A stretch of DNA of 64,000 nucleotides. It comes from Pectinophora gossypiella (Eukaryota > Arthropoda > Insecta > Lepidoptera > Gelechiidae). A program made the translations under genes and the position numbers. The DNA lies in the NCBI RefSeq assembly GCF_024362695.1, contig NC_065406.1, positions 15,066,001 to 15,130,000 on the forward strand, in the 5' to 3' direction. The notes below the pieces were generated by a model that saw only the letters and a list, made by a program, of their open reading frames with translations, did no database searches and was not told where the DNA came from. Shown piece by piece: positions 23,001 to 35,900 of this stretch. The first letter of the stretch is position 1. Each line of letters starts with the position of its first letter.

Positions 23001-26000
23001 CCTCACCGTGAAATAACAATTCTATATTTCTGCCTCCATAGAGCGATATGCCACGAATTCGGTGTGCACGTGGGTCGCGTATGGCTCTGCTTCACGCTGC
23101 CAGCGGCGGGCTGTTTCGCTTGCAGCGCGGCGATGTTGCCGTCAGCGTGGAGCCAGGCGCTGGTTGCGGCCGCGCTGGCCTGCTGGTGGCGCAGGCGATA
23201 CGCCTCCGCTGTGCTGTTCACTGCTGCCACCACGCTGCTCAGTAAGTATTATAGAGTAACTAGCGTGGACAGTTTTGCTCGCAGTGCGATTTGTTTTTAT
23301 AATGGTTAAGTATGTTGGCTCGAAAACACCGTGAGGAAACCCACATTAAATGCATTTTCTGAGGTATGTTACCTAACCAGTATTGGACTGGTTTTTCCTC
23401 TGCGGGTTGGAAGGTCAGACAGGCAGTCGGTTCTGTAAAAAACCGTACCTGTCAAATCTTCAGGTTAGGTAAGCGGTGAAAAATAGAGATCATGCTAGGG
23501 AGATGATGAAGTGTGTTGGCTCGACTATGCCTGATGAGAAGCCCTTGCAGTAGCAACGGATAGGAAACGCAATGAGTATATTTCGAATCAGTTTGTAATC
23601 TTGAACTGCACAGTTGGGGGGAACAACCCGACCACACGATAGAATTGGCTTGTGAACGTCTTGCGCAAGCGAATTCTGCATTCCATTTCACCAATCTGTA
23701 CGCAACGCGCCGTAAGGACGCTAATACCAAGCGTTGCTAATTGTCTTGACAATTTGCGGTTCTGCCCACTCAATAGAGACTATGGTTGCCTTATGATAAA
23801 AAATCCTATCTTGTAGTCTTGACAATTTAATTTCTTTTTTCTTTGTAACATTAAAAACCTGTTTTGTTTCAGGCTGGCCGTTCACAGCTCTAATCGGCAT
23901 CCCCATAGCAATAGACATGTTGATTCTCAAGCGACAGGTCCTAGAGTTTATCAGATGGTCAGTTCTGTCTCTGCTCATCATCCTGGTGCCAACGGTGGCT
24001 GTGGACTCCTGGCATTACGGGAGGCTAGTTGTGGCTCCGTGGAACATAGTGGCTTATAACATATTCACTGAGCATGGACCAGATTTGTACGGTGTCGAGC
24101 CTTGGACGTATTACTTTGTTAATGGATTCTTGAACTTCAATGTTGTTTGGGTAAGTTGTGTTAGTTTACCTACTACATATATTCGTCTTTAGTGAAACGT
24201 AAGCGCGTTTCTCAAAAATCACATTCTCACGTAATTTTTTTCAACATAACCTCAATTTCATTCAATTACTTTCATTCCAGATAAAAATTGAGACTACATT
24301 TTTTTCCTGGATTAAAACTAGTGTGTCTATTGCGAGGTTTTACGAACTTTTTTTTTAAAAAAAAAGACGTGGCTTTCACTTTAAGGCGACGATATTACCA
24401 AAGGTATATGCCCGATACATAAAAAATGATTTATTTACTACCAAAACTTTATCCAGCTTGCTGGGAAACCTCCTTTAATTATAACTAGTTTGTGGCAATA
24501 CCGTCATAAACATGGAGGAATATGAAATTTTATTAGTGGCGCCCAGTTTGGGGCCTGTTTGTGCCCCAATTTGGGCGCCATTGACGATTTGCCATTGTTT
24601 TGTTATCTCCACAGTAATTATATTTCCAGGTACTAGCGTTATCCTGTCCACTACTGCTTATATCCTGCACGGTGATAGCGTCTCGGTCGACGTGTCGAGC
24701 CGCGTTCTGCGCGCCTTACTGGCTAGGATTGATGCCGCTCGCGCTATGGCTCGCCGTGTTCATGATACAGCCGCACAAGGAGGAGAGGTATATATCCAGT
24801 CAAAGACATTATGTACAAGGTGTTAGTTACATCGTAACGAATACTGAAGGGGATGATTCAGGTCATGATTCTGAGTTGATACAAAGTGGAATTTTCCGTT
24901 GCAAAAGTATGGAACCCAAAATAATTAAAAACAAAAAAAATCATGAATTTTTCGAGTGGAAAATCCACTTGATATCAACTCGGAATCATAGTCTGAATCG
25001 TCCCCCACAGTATTTGTTACGATGTCACTAACACCCATACCTATTTGTATGGCTACCTGTATGTACTTGCACGGGGTGTTAGTGACATCGTAACGAATAC
25101 TAAAAGGGATAATTCAGTTCATTATTGAGTTAATATCAAGTGGATTTTTCTACCGCAAAAGTATTGGATTAAAAATAATAAAAAAACATGAATTTTGATT
25201 GGTTTCGAGCCCAAGCCGTATGTCGTTAACCTGGCATTTGGATGTAAATCCCACTTTCACCGAAAAGGAAACCACGTGATTAGGTGTTAAATCTCTTTGT
25301 TGTAATTTACAATAAGAACACCAATGTTTTTTATATTGGCTTACCTATGTCTGTACTTTTGTTTTTAGCAATACAACCTATATTTTCTCTGCTACAAAGG
25401 GAACATTTATAATTAAATATACAATTTAAAGTCGTTAGACAGAATGTACTTGTAAAATCTAAACTCTATTGTTTAACTGTTGCTTCTGGAAATCTCGGCC
25501 TTAGGAAGATATCGTCGTTGCCAATTTAAAATCTATTATGTACAATCGGGTTAATTTTACAGAAATAAAAAAAAACTTCCGCCTGATTTTTTTTTGTATA
25601 ACTGTGTGTTAAATAATATTAAAAGACATTTTGATATTTACGTACAAAAAAAAATGTTTTAGGAGTAAAATACTATTCGATTCTGACAAAAAAGAAATTT
25701 GGTGAGGGCGATCCATAAGAGCTCCATAAGAACGACGATATAGTTTATCGGTTTGTTTCCAGGTTCCTGTACCCAGTGTACAGTATGATAGTGCTAGCGG
25801 GGGCCATATCGCTGGACTGCCTCCAGAAGATGACCTTCGCCGTGGGCACCGAATTGTTCCACTGGCGCAAGGAGAGGGAACGGCGACACTACCTGGCGTA
25901 CACCGGCCCGCCCATGTTGCTGTGTGTAGTGCTCGCTGGACTTGCTGGTGAGACGTTTGGATTTGGACTATCATAATTCGGGATCGTCAAATAACGACGA

Positions 26001-27798
26001 GAAGCAAACGCGGAACGCCGGTTCCAATCCCGGTACCGAGATTGCATCAATGAGTTGCGTCAAAGTGAGAGTATTTATTGCACTCCATATGGTAAACAGT
26101 TGTTATACATATTATAGTACCACATATGGACCCGGGAGGGTATAGCAAAAACAAGAAAAAATAATTAATACCTTAATTTACCTTAAGTGCAGTTTTGACT
26201 AACACAGTTGGCTCGACCATTATAGTCGGCGATACGGCTCACCACCATGTTGGTCTAAGAGTAAGCTCGGTGATGTATGGGTATTTAGTTCATCTGTAGA
26301 GTAAGGCAGCCGTTATATAAGGCAGGCGGAAATAGGTAATAGAAAGCATACACTCATCAATAACTAATAACCCAATGAGTTGTATCATATACGGATAGAA
26401 GAAAGAAGTATTTTACTGTATTAAAAAGCCATCCAAAATATCAATAAATCAGTTATATCTCAGGATCCAACGAGTGTATTATGAATTATGCACCTCCAAC
26501 CCCTCTTGCACATCTTGCAATGGATGCATCCTTGACTATCCAAATTGCGATATAGTCGTGAGCTTATGTTAATAAAGTATTGTCTTCCTCCAGGAATATC
26601 CCGCACAGTAGCCCTCTACAACAACTACCACGGCCCTATGACGATCCTGTCGAACCTGCCTGACGCCACATCAGCCACCGTCTGTTTCGGCAAGGAATGG
26701 CACAGGTCTCCCTCCAGCTTCCACCTGCCTCCAGGATACGACGTCCGGTTTATACCCAGCGAATTCAAGGGACAACTTCCTGCGCCCTACGCTGCTACTC
26801 ATAATGGTAAGTTCAAGACTTGGGTTTAGTAGCATAGAATAAACAATATTACGGCTTCTGCGGTGTGGTTGAGTGATCTGGAGGTCCCAGGTTCGAAACC
26901 CGGTGTGGACATATCACAAAAATCATTTTGATCTGTGATCCCTAATTTAGTTAGGACTTAGCCGGCTGATCACCTGATTGTTCGGAAGTAAGATGATCCG
27001 TGTTTCGGAATGCACGTTAGGACGTTGGTCTCTGTAGCTATTTAGTGATCTAAGTACGCAATCGTTACATGAGCCATGTCATGGGCCTTTGGCGGCTTGA
27101 TAATGATCCTGACACCAGCGACACGATAGATGAGATGATAAAAACACAATATGGGACTCAAAATAACTGAAAGAAACAATTTTCCGACATAAAATTCCAC
27201 TTGATATCAACTGAAAATCATAGTCTGAATCATCCCCCAAAGCTTTTTGTTATGTTATGGTATCACAAACACTATATATGTATACTGCTGGTTCTGCTTG
27301 TTTTGCGTCGGTGATCACGATGGCCTACTGCTGAAGTTTCGATACACAACATCCTTGGGCTAGAAGTCCTCCCACATGAAGGTGTCCATCTTGCTCGTCG
27401 ACACGTGCACCGCAAAAGCTTTAAAATTAGGGTTGTGGCGCGACTCCAGCTGCACCGTCAAGAAGTTGGTCTTCGTTGTGATGTACTCATTAACATCTCA
27501 TATTTCCGCAGCTACACGGACCATCCACCCGTACTTCAACGATTTGAACCAGATGGACAACAGGACTTATCTAAACCCGGAAAAGTGCAGTTACCTAGTG
27601 GACTCGGATATTGGCAACCCTACGCCCTTACAGCCTTTCTACCACAAACAGAATGGCTGGGAAATCGTGTCCTCCGTACCCATATTAGATGCTGAGAAAT
27701 CGCATCCGATATTTAGAGCGTTTTATTTGCCCGTGTTATCAAACAGGCATAATGTTTATGCAAATCTTTATCTATTAAAGAATAAACTTTTAGCATAG
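20090..27798 (+). CDS. ALG9: ALG9 alpha-1,2-mannosyltransferase
   Basis: Nine exons in frame: 20090-20187, 21293-21459, 22047-22233, 23042-23241, 23873-24150, 24630-24787, 25763-25947, 26594-26806 and 27512-27798; 590 residues (human about 611). GT22-family ER membrane enzyme that adds the seventh and ninth mannoses to the dolichol-linked N-glycan precursor from Dol-P-Man. Visible: the N-terminus MPLTARQR; the luminal catalytic motif DCDETYNYWEP (residues 74-84); TWEYSP and AIRSY; many hydrophobic membrane segments; the HKEERFLYP motif (359-367); YHGPM and VCFGKEWHRSPSSF in the C-terminal luminal part. All junctions are GT-AG and phases fit. AATAAA at 27908. Introns hold MITEs and SINEs; the gene looks functional. 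Confidence 0.95.
20916..21118. repeat. Foldback MITE in ALG9 intron 1
   Basis: AGATGGGCAATCTACC at the left and GGTAGATTGCTTATCT at the right are inverted, with further pairing (GGGAAAATTCCCATTTATA against ATGGGATGAGTATAAAAG). About 200 bp, no ORF. Confidence 0.6.
22622..22830 (-). mobile_element. tRNA-derived SINE, reverse, ALG9 intron 3
   Basis: Reverse body: ACCTCATCAACCCTGGTGTC, GGTGATCAGCCTTCAATG and CCCCACCGGGATTTGAACC (B-box region). The head is truncated. Confidence 0.7.
23320..23510 (+). repeat. Interspersed repeat, ACCTGTCAAATCTTCAGG family, copy 1
   Basis: Has AAGGTCAGACAGGCAG, CTGTAAAAAACCGTACC, TTCAGGTTAGGTAAGCGG and GCTAGGGAGATGATGA. Other copies: 35850-35990 (reverse), 46210-46352, 49598-49812 and 61545-61670 (reverse). 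Non-coding; here in ALG9 intron 4. Confidence 0.65.
24823..25200. repeat. Foldback family GACATCGTAACGA: full unit plus partial unit
   Basis: Unit 1 (24823-25034): GTTAGTTACATCGTAACGAA..., GATTCTGAGTTGATACAAAG, AATTTTCCGTTGCAAAAG, a short centre, then the inverted arm ending TTACGATGTCACTAACACC. A linker with TATTTGTATGGCTACCTG leads into a partial unit 2 (25073-25200). In ALG9 intron 6. Confidence 0.75.
26852..27136 (+). mobile_element. tRNA-derived SINE, ALG9 intron 8
   Basis: Head ACGGCTTCTGCGGTGTGG, B box GGTTCGAAACCCGG, body GATCACCTGATTGTTCGG and tail GGCGGCTTGATAATGATCC. Same family as 9545-9832. Confidence 0.7.
27140..27275. repeat. Foldback family, right arm only
   Basis: AAAATTCCACTTGATATCAA, TCATAGTCTGAATCATCCCC and a degenerate GTCACTAACACC end, without the left arm. 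Confidence 0.55.
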
Positions 27799-29761
27799 TT
27801 AGACAATGAGGGTGAATGACAAATTGTGGATGGAATTATGAATAATAAAAATCAAATTTTAAGATCTTGCGAAAATATACGGAGCTATGGTTGAGCTATT
27901 AGCATAGAATAAAGAATAATACTACGTAGAACGGTAAACTCCCCGCCCCGCGCCAATCCGTATCGGGCGCCGACCTCACCCCCTCTGCGGCCTAATTTAG
28001 TCTTTATGGCTGTAAGCCGCTAAGGAGTATGTAAGGCGCGCAGGCTGTTTGTCTCACTTGCACTTACGAGTTAGGCGGCATGCGGTAAGAGTGAGCGATT
28101 TGTGTATGTCGTATCCGGGGTATAGTTTGCCTTTGGATTTTAAAAGGACGCTCTGCGACTAACAGGAAATGCAGTTTGCAAATGTTTAGTCCATAAATCT
28201 GATCCCTTCTATACATTTGAAATTTAGTACCAATGCTCGCCACCGGGGGCGCTCTTTTCTTGTACTTTGGATAGTTACCGTATGTTGCTACTCTATGTCG
28301 CCGATGTCACCAACCGTATAAGCTCACACATGGAAATAAGTGCCGTCTAGTGACGGTGTATCGTATCATTATGAACGCTCCATTTGCGCGCGTTTTAGCG
28401 TCAACTTTTCTAGTATGGCGAGGGACCCTCTGTTTTACGTACTATATTAGTTACTCTATGTTAACGACAATAGAGGTTACATACTATCTATACAACCACT
28501 GCCACTGTTTTACATTTTACTTCCATAGTGATTTTAGCAGATGCCTAATTTTTACGATAGGTACTTAAATAGTTTTCTCATAAAAATCTGTTGTACCACT
28601 AATTATGAACCATGTAAATAGTGATTTACCATTTTTAATATTATTTAGGGATGTTTACGTAAGGCTAGCACTTTTAAACTACATATATCTTGTCGATTAA
28701 AACACATAACACCGGGTTCTTACCGAGTTAAATCAGAGATATGAATCTCCCTCAGAGATATGAGGTAACGCTGTAAAAACCCGGAATTGTGTGTTTTAAT
28801 TATGATAATAATTCAAGAAATTAAACGTTAAAAAGTTTATTTTAAATTAATCTTTGTAATCAAAAGTCAACAAAGATCAAACAATAGGTTTGTGATTTAG
28901 TCTTTTGATCACAGTCTATCGTCAATAAATTAAATAAATGTAAATATTTACTAACTTTATACACCGAAGTAAGTAGGAAAGAAAAGTTTATTATCACACG
29001 AAAAATAATATTGTAAGATTCTTACTATTACTCAGTAAAAGCTATCCCCAACCGCATGCGTTACGTATCAGACGCGGCGCGACATATACCGCGGGTGTCA
29101 AACAATAAACGCACGACGGAGATGCTTATCGTAGACAGCATTCGTTGCGCCTATTCTACGAAGCCCGCCTCATTTGTCGCGTCTGGCGCGGTAGCGTTGC
29201 CAGCATTTGATTGGGTTTAGATTTTAACCTTTTGCATTGACAAGAAAGACGAATTGGGTAACTTATATATTTAATTACCGCACCAATAGGGTAGTTTCCA
29301 ACTAGTCAAATCAGTTACTTTTTACTAAACGTCAAAACACGAAATTGCTATGGAATTTGTATGAAAAAGCAACCTGTGACGTCATAGAAAAACGTGACAA
29401 AATGTCGCACTATAAATAAGAAATGTTTTATGTCACCTTTAGATCTGTCTTTATTTAATATATAGAATTTCATAATTTACCTTTGATCGAAGCTATCCGA
29501 TTCTCTCTGTGTCTCACTTTAGTCTTAAGTGGGCGTAAGCCGCGTCGACTGTGTCTCGCTTGCACTTAGGCATTAGGCGACAGAGAGAGAGAGAGAGAGG
29601 TAAGAATGTGACTTTTGTATGAAGTTTTCGGGGTGTGCCGGAGTTCAGAACTTGAAAAAGAATAGAATTTTATACTGCGTATATTTTAGCATATTCACAT
29701 TTAGGCAACAATTCGCTTTTATCTTGCAAACATTGTACAGGAATTGGGCATAAGTACATAA

Positions 29762-30121
29762 TGGCGCCGATTCCTGGAGACACCTCCTAATTTTATTTAA
29801 GTTATACCTATAATTTTCCTATTCACCGAAAAAGAAAGAGACACATAATAGACAGCTGTTAATTTTCAAATGAATGAGCGAATTAAACTATAAGCTTCGC
29901 GTTAGTATGCAACCCGTTAGACGCATGCTATCAACTTAATTTTGTCGTGTTATACGCCAACGTTCCTAAACGTAAAATTGTGTAAGATCGCTGTCTAAAA
30001 TTGACGTATGTTCCACAAATTTTACCCTACCGATTACCCGTCCCTTTCCTTTTCAACAGATAAGAAAGAGACATGTATAGGTGAAAATGAAATCAGGAGG
30101 TTTCTGCTGAAATCAGCACCA
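29762..30121. repeat. Foldback MITE, GGCNCCGATTCCTG family, copy 1
   Basis: Left arm TGGCGCCGATTCCTGGAGAC...TAATTTTATTTAAG and right arm AATGAAATCAGGAGG...AATCAGCACCA are inverted, with internal TTATCTGTTG/AAAGGAAAGGGACGGG pairing. Other copies: 38450-38663 (right part), 43788-44082, 53205-53524 and 60087-60442. About 300-360 bp, no ORF. Confidence 0.7.
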
Positions 30122-30240
30122 ATATTATATTAAGTTGTTCGACATCACGAACGGCTTAGTTATTGGCTGTACGGAGCTAGTCAAGTTTTGTATATAGTTT
30201 AGAATCATAGTACAATCATAGCGGTAAACTGTCTCCATTG

Positions 30241-30385
30241 TACAGTCATGAGCAATATCATGTACCCACTTTAGAAGCCTGTCGCACTATCATATTTGAC
30301 ATTTAATGAGACTTACGGTTTAATTTGTCAAAAAAGTTAATGTGACATGGTTTTCAAAGTGTATATATTAGTACTAGTGACCGTA
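30241..30385 (+). repeat. MITE, CAGTCATGAGCAAT family, copy 1
   Basis: Starts TACAGTCATGAGCAATA and ends CTAGTGACCGTA, an imperfect inverted pair. The interior has CCTGTCGCACTATCATATTT and AGTTAATGTGACATGG. Copies at 44317-44455 (reverse), 44591-45452 (interrupted) and 50465-50612. Confidence 0.65.
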
Positions 30386-30919
30386 CGTATAATTGAGAGG
30401 AGTTATGAGAAAGTAGTTCCGATAGGAACAATCCGGCCGACAGTGGCTTATGGATAAATTCATGTTCAAAAATATCTTTATCCACTAGGTAACGTAGTTA
30501 CACTTTGAATTGACATTTTTTACACAACGAACGTCTCATCCGCCTAAAACTACTGCAGCTTCTCACAACCTGTTTAGCCGGGGAAAGAAGCTGCAAGAAA
30601 AACTTCGGCACCGGGCTTAGACGTTCTTTAAAAAAAATATAATATATTGATTGGCAGCCAAATTACTAAACTGTATAGTAATTTGGTTCCCAGACAGTTA
30701 AATGCATTCATATATGCATTGTAGATGATCATTAAGCTTATAATGTTAACCTTTTTATGATAGGACTACTCTGAGGTCGACGCGTAATTGTTAATTTTTT
30801 TTCTTACTACCGCTAATTCCCCTTCTTCCACGTGGTGAAACTGGGTAGTCAAACTAATTTGTCCAACAGTCCCCTTTCATGTAGGTAACTCTGTATCTTG
30901 TATACAAACGAAAAAGTAA

Positions 30920-31209
30920 TCTAAATATATAAAAGGAGAAACTGACTGACTGACATATCAACGCACAGCCTAAACGGCTAAACGTAGGCACTTGAAATTT
31001 GGAAAGGACGTAGCTTAGGTACTGTAGAGGTGCACTAAGAAAGGAATTCCCGAAATTCCCACGGGAACGGGAATTAGCGGGAAAATCCTTTTGTATGAAA
31101 AATCTAAACCACTTAAGTTAGACGCTTGAAATTTGGCATGCACTCCCACACACACAAAGATCTTTCTTTTATAACACGCCACGCGGACGAAGTCGCGGGC
31201 AAAAGCTAG
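30920..31209 (+). mobile_element. Putative non-autonomous Helitron
   Basis: Begins A|TCTAAATATATAAAAGG and ends GCGGACGAAGTCGCGGGC AAAAG CTAG|T. A TC start, a GC-rich hairpin about 6 bases before a CTAG end, and insertion between A and T are Helitron hallmarks. A degenerate relative is at 50077-50322. Confidence 0.45.
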
Positions 31210-32946
31210 TGTTGTATATAAGTAATATTTAAAGAAATAGCTACTCTCATGCGGTAATAACGTTCAATTCAGCTTACACCATTGACACGTCTTCCAGTTA
31301 TGATTGTGTTATGATAGAATGTGCAATAATTGTGTTGCGTAACATTCAAAGTGCATTTTAACTTTTAAGATACCTAATAAATAAGTTGAAGTGTAACTAG
31401 ATATTGGAATAGTAACAAAAAAAAGCATTACGTATTTCATCAAAACCATAGACTTTTGAGTAAATCAAATTCGTATTGTCGTGTGTGCAATGTAATCCAC
31501 ACACGGTTTAGAACCCTGTCACATTAATACATTAGACATTCGTATAAGACTTTGTTTCTATTTGTCTCATATGTTAATGCGACATGGTTCTAAAAGATCA
31601 CAACACGTCCCTGACCTTACAAAAAGCATTAAGTTTTTATCAAAATTACAGTTCCCAATTATTATTCAACATAATGAGAGTTTATTTTGGAACATTCATA
31701 TTAAGAATTAAAAACCTCACGAAATAGATGAAACAGGTTAGAAAAGGCCCTAACGCGCATGGGCGAACCAGGGGGAGGGTCATGGGGTCATGACATTAGG
31801 TTGTCTGCGACCTGGTAACTCCCCCAACCCCCCGGTATAAAAGCTGGATTCGCCCCTGGTGTGACGCCGGTTCAACCGCACTCTTACTCCTGCAGACAGA
31901 CTTTCCACCTCTTTCTCATATTCCGTGAAAAAACTTATTTATATATATTTTTCTGATAATCCTTACGAAAAATTAATTGTGAGGAGTATCTATTTTTTAT
32001 TAGAAGTGTTTGTTTATTAGAAATATTCACTCATCGTGTTTTGATGTATTCATTCATTCTTTCCAATGTCTAGTATACCAAAATGTCAGACGCTAGATAG
32101 ATTTTTAACGTGTTTGCATTTTTATAAGACACCCAAGTGAAGTAGATGTAAATTAGAATAAATAATTTATTAAAGATATAATTAGTTGTTTTATTGTTTA
32201 ATAAAAAAAAAAAACACTTACATACTCAACGCAGTTGGCTCCACCATTACAGCACCAACATAGTACAATGGTCTCAATAAGTAATAAATATGTTCTAAGT
32301 GTATTTAGCCTGCTACCTATACTTATTGCTTCTCTTTATTTAAAGTAATAATGGGTGGAAGATGCGATGTGCCTGGGTGGGGTGTCCTTTAAGTTGCATA
32401 AACTTAATAACCCTACCTATTTTGAAAATCCATAACAGACTTGACATAACTGTAATTTGCATACCAATTAGAATGAATAACATAAAAATATAATTATATC
32501 ATTCGTCGTGATTTCGTGATCGTGATTTTATTCGTATTTTGAGAGAACGGCACGGTTCGTATATTAGCACCAATCGACAATACGACATAATTATATCGTC
32601 AGAATCGATAAAAAGACCGTGACAAAATTTTATCACGTCGCGCATGTTAGCCCTACTAGTCGTTCTGTTTCATATGTATGTATGTATGTAAATTAAACAA
32701 TAGGAACATTAATTAAGAAGATGACAATACATATAATTTTGCTAATAAGTAGTTAATTTATTTTATTTTCCTACGGTCATGTCGGAAACAACATAATGTA
32801 TCTGTATATATTTTACAACCGTGTCACAATAACTTATTTGACAAATTGAAACAAAGTTTCACTATATTATGTTAAGTCAATGCGACAGAGTTACTATACA
32901 CCCCTTTAGGGATACAGGCGTGACCTTTATGTATTCACTAATCATG

Positions 32947-35900
32947 CTAACTGACGAATTTCTTCACCATTAACTTGATACTTTTGTCCTCTAAAGGATA
33001 GTTCAGGCCTGCTGCGGCTAATTCTTTGAAAGACACCTCAGCAACTGTTGTGAAACCAGCCCTTTCTGCTGACTTCTGTGATGCCGGACCAGTGAAGATT
33101 GTTGAAGTGGCCTTTACTCCCATTCCAAGGGCTAGAGGTGCTCTGAAAAATGAAACGGAAAACTTAGGGTTACTTTTGGCCGCGCCGCATCGCAATTTCC
33201 TATGCTTCTATCTTTTTCTGTCACGCAGAACCGTCATTTGCTAGGGCGAGACAAAGAGAGTGCGTCGGCGGCAACACAGAAATAATGCGATGGCGATATA
33301 GTTTAGGTACGTAATAATTATGGTAACTACTAAGGACGCTATGGACATTCTCCGTCCCACACCGAGTGTTTGATTTACTCTCCTTCTTTTCCTTTTGTAA
33401 GTATGTCCTAATCATATGATCCAAATATGAATTCGAAAAAAAATACGGCAATCATTGGTTTAGTCCTGTGCTGGATTCGAACTTGTGACCTGAAAGCGAT
33501 AGGCAAGCGTTCTATCAATTGGGCTACCACGGCTCTAATATTGCTATTATTATTGCGTATGGCAGACAAAAATAAAATATCCTGCGTGGATCATATATCC
33601 AGCTGAAGCTCCCCTAACCAAGTCTCTGCCGCATCCGTCAGACAGTGCAGATCGGCTATACCACCTGGGAATATCGCATATAGATGAATCATAGATGAAT
33701 TGTTTCAATGTGGCTTTTTTAGCCCTCCTCTTTACTTACCGCGCGTTTAAAACTCTTGAACCCAATCTGGCTCCTCTATACTCTCTCTTTACTATCAAAC
33801 CCATGGCGTATAACACTTTGTCCAAACCCAAAAACTCGTACACATTGACTCTACTTTCTGCGTAATGTAGTGCCTCATACACATTTGTCCAGGCTTTACC
33901 TTCAATCTGAAAATCGAAAAAAAATAGTTTTATTAGAATGAGAATATACCTACACACACAAACACACTAACACACGCACACATCCTCACCCTCTTACACA
34001 CACCACACACAAGACACATAGATTCGAATTAGCACAAGTCTTTCTTCTGTTAGCAGAGGTTGCTACCCACTGTGTTGTGTGGAGCAACCTGCCTACCTCT
34101 GATCCCAAGACAATGTCGTAGTGCTAGCACACTCAGACGCACGTACATGCTCTCTCTCTACTAACAATAACAATTATTTGTTACACCTACTTAGTGTCTT
34201 TTTGTTTATTTTATTTGTATAACCTCTGTCATGAAGCAGCGGAGTTTCCTGGCACAGGCATTACTATGCTTAATAGGAAACCCCAGCTACTAGTTCTAAA
34301 TGTAGACTATTGTTAATGCAAACATATATTTTTTATTATTATTAGACATTATCACCCCCCGGATACATCACACAAACAACCTCGTTTTACACAGACACCA
34401 CACATTAACATTATCGTACACGCGCACCTGTGTGTGTGACGTCTGAGGGCTACCAACTAAAATACATAATTCAACCGACGTGACTTATATACGTATCTAT
34501 TTACTACTTACCCAAGAAATTACATTAAATAGAATAATTATTTATTTAATTTAAAAGGTCAGCAAAAATTTTATATCGATCGCCATCGACTCGCAAAGAA
34601 GAAGAACATTCTTTGTCACCAATCCATTGTCTCTTCTATTTCAATGGAACTTTGATATTTTGTGGATGAATACAATAGGTACCTATTTCTGATGTGCTGA
34701 AAGAGGGACTTTCCCGGTTATGTTCCACGCTATACACATTTGCCTTCGTTTAACCTTCTAATTTCATGGATATTGCTTAAATCCCTAAAGCCATTCCAAC
34801 TTACCTTACATATCTCATCATGGTCATCAGCACTACTAACTATACAACAATTCACAGCCGCTAAAGTTCTCACATCGTCCTTAATGGCGTAGCATGCCAG
34901 ACTTGTGCGTTGTGCCACACAAGCCAGCCAGAAATCTGTCATGCTACGAATACTCAGCTCATCATTGGTCATACCTGAAATACGAACGAATAACTTTGGT
35001 CAGAAGACGTGCGGCGAATACAAACATACGGCGACATATAAGAGCGTTCACACACAAGCGTTTTGAAATTAACAAAATATGTAAGTATGTTATGTTATGT
35101 TTGTTGTCTACTTTCTGTATTTAATTACTGATGGTTTTATTTAAATAAATATCGATCTTTTCTGTACTAAGATAGTGATGATACTTATACTCGATCATGG
35201 AAAGGAAAAATTACGTTAGCGTCATAATATCCTAAAACAGTAGTCAATAGTCCAAATAATGGTATTGCTAGACAAAACATAAATTAATGTAACTTAATCT
35301 TTTATTCCAGTGAGTTTTCATCTCGAGCTCCTCCCTGCTTCGGAAGGCACGTTAAGCCGTTGGTCCCGGCTGCATTAGCAGTCGTTAATAACCATCAATC
35401 CGCACTGGGCCCGCGTGATGGTTTAAGGCCCGATCTCCCTATCCATCCATAGGGAAGGCCCGTGCCCCAGCAGTGAAGACGTTAATGGGCTGATGATGAT
35501 GATGAATCTTTTATTCCAGTCCTTTATCCCAACAGAGGGATAAAAGGATTAGAAGTAGAAGAAGAATATTTTAATCTTACGTTAATAAAGCGAAAACTAC
35601 AGCTTTTCTCGAAATGGCCTTTCGGCCTTTAATTTCACCTTTCCTGTGTCAATATACCTAGAATACAAAACTGAAATCCTGATGTGCTTTCAGCATAGGC
35701 CTATCAGAATAATAAGCACTTACCACAATAGTAATAATTATAATATTGTTATATTTGTATGTATGTGGTATATTAGAGAAACAACACGTACGTACCTGTT
35801 GATAAGGTCTTAAGTGCAATCACCTACAATGCTAAAAGTAATAGTTCATCATCATCTCTTTAACGTTATCCCGTTTCCACAGGGTCCGCTTACCTAACCT

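Larger units (their letters stand above)
27799..32946. other. 5.1-kb gene-free stretch
   Basis: After the ALG9 3' end I see no exon. It holds foldback repeats (29762-30121, 30241-30385, a degenerate copy near 31490-31610 and another near 32800-32895), a Helitron-like unit (30920-31209), a short GA run (29581-29598), and two GC-richer patches at about 29050-29215 and 27930-28100 with no coding sense. Confidence 0.5.

Noticed and set aside
24672..25031. Open frame with a peptide (VTNTEGDDS...ELI.SGIF) also found at 45944-46201 and 62049-62312
   Set aside because: The shared peptide comes from copies of the same foldback repeat; there is no consistent start, and the frames differ in length and splice context.
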